From: Ignelater luminosus | Taxonomy: Eukaryota > Arthropoda > Insecta > Coleoptera > Elateridae | Reading direction: 5' to 3' | Length of the DNA: 64,000 nt | Assembly (NCBI GenBank): GCA_011009095.1 | Contig: VTPC01001847.1 | Location: forward strand, 1 to 64,000 | In this document: piece after piece, positions 59,021 to 64,000 of the stretch | Layout: each line of letters opens with the position of its first letter | Position numbering within the stretch: position 1 is the stretch's first letter | Position numbers and translations under genes: made by a program | The notes under the pieces: generated by a model | What the model was told of the DNA's origin: nothing | Database searches by the model: none | The model's input: the letters and a program-made list of their open reading frames with translations, nothing else

Positions 59021-60792
59021 TACAATGATCTTTTGATGAGAGACCAACAATTCCAAGATTCAGAACTCTGTGGATGAAAATCAGGTATAGACACAGCCAA
59101 AGCTATTTCACTGTGCATTTTAGTAAAAATTATCTTAGAGGGTGCACTGTACAACCGGGAAGATGCTAATTGTTGTTTTGGGCCGGTATTATGCCGTGCT
59201 TTCAATGAGAATTTTTCTAGGAAGAAAAATTTTAATTTTGTAGCATGAACAGGACATTTCCACTTCTAGATTGTAGTCAACTAGGTTTTTGTACTGAAAG
59301 AGGAAAATTAAAAATGTGTGAGACAGAAAATCAATAATTTTATAAAACTCTTAACTCGCAAATATACCAACACTGAATAAAAAAATTGATTTTTGAGTTT
59401 TAATTAAATAAAAATAAAAAAGAATATTATTAGAGAATATTTCCTTAATCACGTAGCAATATGTTTCAAAAGAATATTCAAGAGAAACTATTTTTATCAG
59501 ATCATATTTCATTAAAAATAAAATCAATGCGCTCCTAGATTTTCCGGAATTCTAGACTGGTTTTCATCTTTTTGTAAAGTCAGATAAAGGTATATGTCGC
59601 AGCGTGTTACCTGGATTCAATAAATTCTTAATCTCTTGAGAGCTATTGAAAGCTCGGCCGTAGAACAGCGACATCACGTGCATACCGAGACCACAAAGAA
59701 CTTGAAAAATCATATAGTCAGATTCAGAAGTCATTAATTGTCGAATTTATTCATAGAAATTTAATTTATAGATAAAAGTTCATTAACGACACGTAAGTGT
59801 ATGTTAAATTCTAGAGCTTTATATTTAAGTTATGATTCCATGGCAATTTATTGCTGATAATTTATTTGCTAAAAGTAAATATTGCAATTGATTAGTTGTA
59901 AATTGAAAACTAAAAGTAACAATTATATTACTTTTAACAAATTAATGTATGATTATTAAAAATGGGTTTAGGTTGTGAAATATAGAGTAGAAAGTTGTAT
60001 AATGCAATGGAATAGAAGCAAAGGCCCAGTAAATTACAAAGTGTAGTATATTATCTACATATTGTAATGATATAATAACTTTCAATGTAATGATTTCCAC
60101 AACATTTAATTATATTTTTATTTCATGGGCCGAAATTGAATTTTATTTATCAAAATTTTAAATTAATGTCAAAAAATGTTTGTTAATTATAGGTTAATGG
60201 TTATGACATTAACTTGTGTCAATGAGATTTGTCAGCTTCTATTATGAATGTCAAGATATGTTTGTCAAGAAATTTATAAATTGATAATGATCAACTCATT
60301 CAAAGAATTTTACATTTTTTTTTATCTAACTATACTAACTACACAGTTTTATTATTTTAACTTTCTTCCTTTTTTTAGTAGTTAAGATTTTACTTTATTT
60401 TTTATTTTGTTTCTAATTATACCACCTATAAACTTTAGTAGGTCCTCTTCCTCTTCTTGGGTATCCTTTGTTCACCATTATAGCACTCAGTCTCGTCTTC
60501 TCACAATTTTGCACTTTGTATCTCATCCAATAATTGTTCACCACAGTGAAATTGGGAACGCGCACCAAGTCACTCTACTCATTTGCTTCCTTCCTCATTT
60601 TTCCATTTACTGTACTGATTCTTTCTTCATTTCCATTTGGTCTCTCTTTGTCTATGTTTTTTTTTTGTTTTAGTCAATTAATGATAAATAAAAGTCCATT
60701 TATTTGGTGTACCTTATTTTATTTTATTTTTGATGTACTTTTCTTGTGATAACATGTCACATTGCACATAAACCGCAATAAACATAACAGAA

Positions 60793-60914
60793 ACCATTAA
60801 TATAACAAATCTTAAGAACCATTCACATAAAAATCTTAATAACCATACATATAAACATCTTAACAACCATATAAATAACGAATATTAATAACCGTTTACA
60901 AAAATAATCTTAAT
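60793..60914. repeat. 24-25 bp tandem array, five units
   Basis: Units begin ACCAT or ACCGT at 60793, 60818, 60842, 60866 and 60891. Each ends in a CTTAAGA, CTTAATA or ATTAATA variant, with AATCTTAA as the best conserved core. Confidence 0.82.
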
Positions 60915-61905
60915 GGTCCATATAAATTTCTTTTTTATTATTACTTCTTTTCATTTTTTAAAAGAAAAGACTTATTTCACAATTCTCTATTTTTCATTTT
61001 TTTATATCTCTATCAACAACCACACCTAGATACCCTTTTTTTCAATTTTTCTTTTCCACAAACTTCCCTTTTTTCTTTTCTTTTTTTTATTATCTAGCCG
61101 CCCACTCTATACAACCTACTTTTCGTTATCTATTCCTAATCACAAAACCTACTGTACATGCACTTAATCATATTGTATTCTTTGAATGATTAACTCTTAT
61201 TTTTATTTTAAACCATATAGTTTTGAATATCATCACAATATGTATAGAGGTAAAACGATAATTGTTGAGTTAAAAATAAATGGGATTTTCAATTCACAAA
61301 AACAAAAATGAAATTACCAATAAACACGTTAAATAAATGTACTTTTGCATTGAATGAACAATGAAAAACCAAAACAAAGTTGCCAGAGGTAATAATTAAT
61401 AACTCGTGTTCAAAAACCAAATTTCTATAATGAAATTTTTATATTTCATTCGTGAAGTAAAATAAAAACAATCGATTCGTTAAATATTTGAGTCTACAAA
61501 AACATTTATGCAAAATTAGATTAAAAGGCCCACGTCAGTATTATTGACACGAATATAATATTGCGAGGGTAACTTAAAACGATATTGAAACAGTTCTAGT
61601 TAAATTTAATCAACGATTGGAAATACTGATTTGATTGTTTATTTGTTATTGAGAATTAGCTTTAAATTCTTATTCAAATAATAATAATAGGCCACAGTCT
61701 ATCAAACGACGTGCGTTAAAAGTCCTTCACAACATGTAAAATATTAGTTGTCCATCGTTCTACATTTTTTCGGTCATTAGATATTAGATCTAAAAATGTC
61801 CGGTCAAGCAATTTTCTATAATGTACATAAGTTTCTATACAATTTCTTAAAATTCAGATATCAGAGGGTTTTGGAAATTAGTTTCTCTGATATGGAGTTC
61901 CGCAA

Positions 61906-61940
61906 CCTACGCGGAAAGCGTAGGCGTTTCCTTAAGGAAA
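61906..61940. other. Hairpin and palindrome cluster
   Basis: A perfect 7-bp stem with a 5-base loop (CCTACGC GGAAA GCGTAGG, 61906-61924) is followed two bases later by the perfect 14-bp palindrome TTTCCTTAAGGAAA (61927-61940). It is locally GC-rich in an AT-rich background. Confidence 0.6.
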
Positions 61941-63163
61941 TCTTTTAATTAAACACAGTCATAAATATTTTATTATGGAAAATTCCATTTCACGTAAAAA
62001 AGTAATACATGCCGTACATACACATGTGATCATAAATTTATCTAATATTTTCAGAAAAGGTGTGTAGTAAAATTTAATTTCAGTATACCACTCCCTTGTG
62101 TTTTTTATTATTGGAAGCTTCTGTGGAAGAACTCTGTTTTATATACTTCTCAGAATAAAATACATACGTGTCATTATTCTTATGAAACTTTATTGGGTAG
62201 GTATAAAACAAATACACATTTCCGGAAACATGCATCAGCTGGAATATATAAACCACTTTTATTGAATTTTCAAAAACCCAGTTTTATTGAACTGGAGTAC
62301 TGATTGTTTTATTTAGATGTGCTTTTACAATATTGTACAGACAAGCAATATACATATTTAGATTTCTCTAGATCAAATATTATGACATAAACTTTTTGCA
62401 CATATTCAGTATATTTTAAACAGCTGAGTCAAATTTAAATATATTTTTTATTTTGAGATGTTTTGTTTTTAGAATTGTCGGAGACAATAATCATTGATTC
62501 GGCTTACAAAATTAATTAAATAGGTGAAAATCATGCTAATTGGGTCATATTCAATATAAAACAGAATCCAATAATAACAGTATTTAATGCGAAATATGCA
62601 AAAAATGTTCTGAACAGGTAATAAACAGCATGTAGCACTACATCCTTTGCGTTATTTACTACGTCACAGAAAACAAAGCTATATGAAACAATTGAAACAA
62701 CTATCTCAAACCTCTATTTCCTTTGTTTCAAATTATTAGGTTTTATTAAAGTTTTTGTTTCTTTTAGAAAAATATAAACACAAAAAGCTTCCGGTAGGAA
62801 ACGTGTATTATTACATTCTGAAACCAAAAAAAGTAGTCACTAATGCTTCTTAAAAAACTATTTTACTGCTTAAAGAATATTTTAATTTGGCACTAATCTT
62901 TGAGTAAACTTATTGTTAAATCAAAAAGCAACATACCTCTCTAATTTTATAATTTACGAAGGCGATACAATAACTACCCTTGTTTAGCTACAGATGGTGC
63001 TTTGACTCAAAAAGTGTATTACCAATACTGTTAGTGCTATCCTTCAAACGATGTCTGTCAAAAATGTTTAACAGATTCATCTAGTAATTTTGTTTTGACA
63101 GCTCTTGAAAGAGAACCCGAAAAATAACAATACTGATCAGTGATTCCATTTCTTCTTTTTTAG

Positions 63164-64000
63164 ATGGAAAAACGTGTCAGGAATATCAAAGAGAAGTTGA
63201 ATGAGGTTGATAAGGATCACGCTGTTTCTATGACTTCCACCAGATACTGGTTCAATGAATTCAGGCGTGGCCGAACATCCAGCTTTGATGAGGAGTGGTC
63301 AAGCCGATCGATTGAGGTGACTATGGAAGAAATTGTTAGAATTTACTTCAAAGAGTCAGATATAGCATGTTTCCTGTTATTATCAATGCCACATGAATAT
63401 GAAAGTGTTGTTACAGCAATAAGAACGGTATCGGAAGACAACTTAAAACTTATGTTGGTTAAAAATAGGTTGTTAGAATTTAAACTGTATAAAAATACTT
63501 CAGTTAAGATTAAAAGTAAAGTGGATGCCTCATTTGTTGCTACAAAAGTAAACCAAAAGTGTTATCGTTGTGGAAAAATGGGACATTTGAAAAATGTATG
63601 TGGTATAAAGTGCTTTGTGTGTAATAAGTTCGGGCATAAAGCAATAAATTGCTTCAGAAATGCTACGAAAACTGGTAGAAATAATAGCCGAGCTCATTAT
63701 GTTAAAGAAGACGATGAAGATTGCACAACCATCAGTAAAAGAAAAACAGGAAAAGCCTTTTGTTCAACTTCAGCAGAAGAAGCAAGTAAAAATTCAAATG
63801 AAATTATTTGGTGGTATGCGGATTCGGGGGCAACACATCATTATATTAGTGATGAGGGAATTCTGATTAATAAAAAATATTTTGATGAGCCAAAGTCCAT
63901 TCAGTTAGCGGAAAGAGGAAAATGTATGGTTGCAACTTGTTATGGTGATGTAAAAGTAATAAGTTTAGTAGGAAATAAGAAAATACCAATTACATTAAGA
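63164..64000 (+). CDS. Mariner DNA-binding domain fused in frame to Copia Gag-protease (partial)
   Basis: Open from ATG at 63164 to the window edge, 279 codons without a stop. Residues 1-58 match the N-terminal helix-turn-helix part of a mariner transposase: NIKEKLNEV, SMTSTRYWFNEFRRGRTSS and FDEEW; the first helix is shortened. From about residue 60 the frame is Ty1/Copia: a UBN2-type Gag end (FLLLSMPHEYESVVTAI), two CX2CX4HX4C knuckles (CYRCGKMGHLKNVC at 133, CFVCNKFGHKAINC at 150) and the protease box YADSGATHH (Asp near 220). The N-terminal half of Gag is missing. A pyrimidine tract plus AG lies immediately before the ATG, as at a splice acceptor. It could be a chance in-frame junction of two relics or a real chimeric gene. 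Pol may continue beyond the window. Confidence 0.75.
   Translation, partial: MEKRVRNIKEKLNEVDKDHAVSMTSTRYWFNEFRRGRTSSFDEEWSSRSIEVTMEEIVRIYFKESDIACFLLLSMPHEYESVVTAIRTVSEDNLKLMLVKNRLLEFKLYKNTSVKIKSKVDASFVATKVNQKCYRCGKMGHLKNVCGIKCFVCNKFGHKAINCFRNATKTGRNNSRAHYVKEDDEDCTTISKRKTGKAFCSTSAEEASKNSNEIIWWYADSGATHHYISDEGILINKKYFDEPKSIQLAERGKCMVATCYGDVKVISLVGNKKIPITLR

Larger units (their letters stand above)
59021..63163. other. No gene recognised
   Basis: AT-rich. Contains a tandem array (60793-60914) and a hairpin cluster (61906-61940), listed separately. The C/T-rich plus-strand stretch at 60360-60720 gives long hydrophobic frames by composition only. Confidence 0.45.

Noticed and set aside
60407-60749. 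Plus-strand hydrophobic frames that look like membrane segments
   Set aside because: They follow from a C/T-rich strand composition, not from coding constraint.
1-64000. CRISPR arrays, tRNA, rRNA, snRNA genes
   Set aside because: No spacer-repeat pattern and no recognisable RNA gene sequence found by eye; a tRNA or covariance-model scan was not possible.

Overview
This is a gene-poor, AT-rich stretch of an insect-like nuclear genome. The evidence is mariner and Tc1-type transposons, Jockey/CR1-type non-LTR elements, Ty3/Gypsy and Ty1/Copia pieces, and an array of degenerate TTAGG-like (CCTAA) telomere-type repeats. There are no operons, no ribosomal or tRNA genes that I can see, and no confident host protein-coding exon. 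The order of insect cannot be fixed from the sequence; a beetle or another insect with a large repeat-rich genome would fit. Nearly everything readable is transposable-element debris.

Layout. 1.5-2.1 kb: a small palindromic Tc1/mariner-type element. 6.5-7.0 kb: a dead HARBI1-like DDE transposase. 7.2-7.5 kb: two neighbouring tandem arrays (a GC-rich 15-16-mer and a 12-mer telomere-like array). 8.8-10.1 kb: a nearly complete mariner. 10.8-11.7 kb: a long-armed fold-back element. 12.4-16.4 kb: two non-LTR reverse transcriptase (RT) relics. 16.4-17.5 kb: a Gypsy pol relic followed by a GC-rich block. 19.3-22.9 kb: a small LTR element that carries only a gag gene, its 5' LTR split by an R2-type (restriction-like endonuclease) non-LTR relic. 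27.7-28.9 kb: a second mariner copy in inverted orientation. 29.6-32.1 kb: two more dead Tc1/mariner transposases. 40.9-41.8 kb: an RT relic. 42.2-47.6 kb: a Gypsy retrotransposon nested inside a Tc1-type element. 51.1-55.2 kb: a two-ORF CR1/Jockey-type element with both ORFs open. 56.3-59.0 kb: two more RT relics. 63.2 kb to the end: an open frame joining a mariner DNA-binding domain to a Copia gag-protease.

The coding regions that may still be intact are the two ORFs of the 51-55 kb element (939 and 353 codons) and the open fusion frame running off the right edge. All seven non-LTR elements lie on the minus strand, which suggests orientation-biased retention, for instance inside a plus-strand intron or a uni-strand piRNA locus. 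The items most worth following up are the mariner-Copia fusion frame, the gag-only LTR element and its nested insertion, the strand bias, and the intact non-LTR element.
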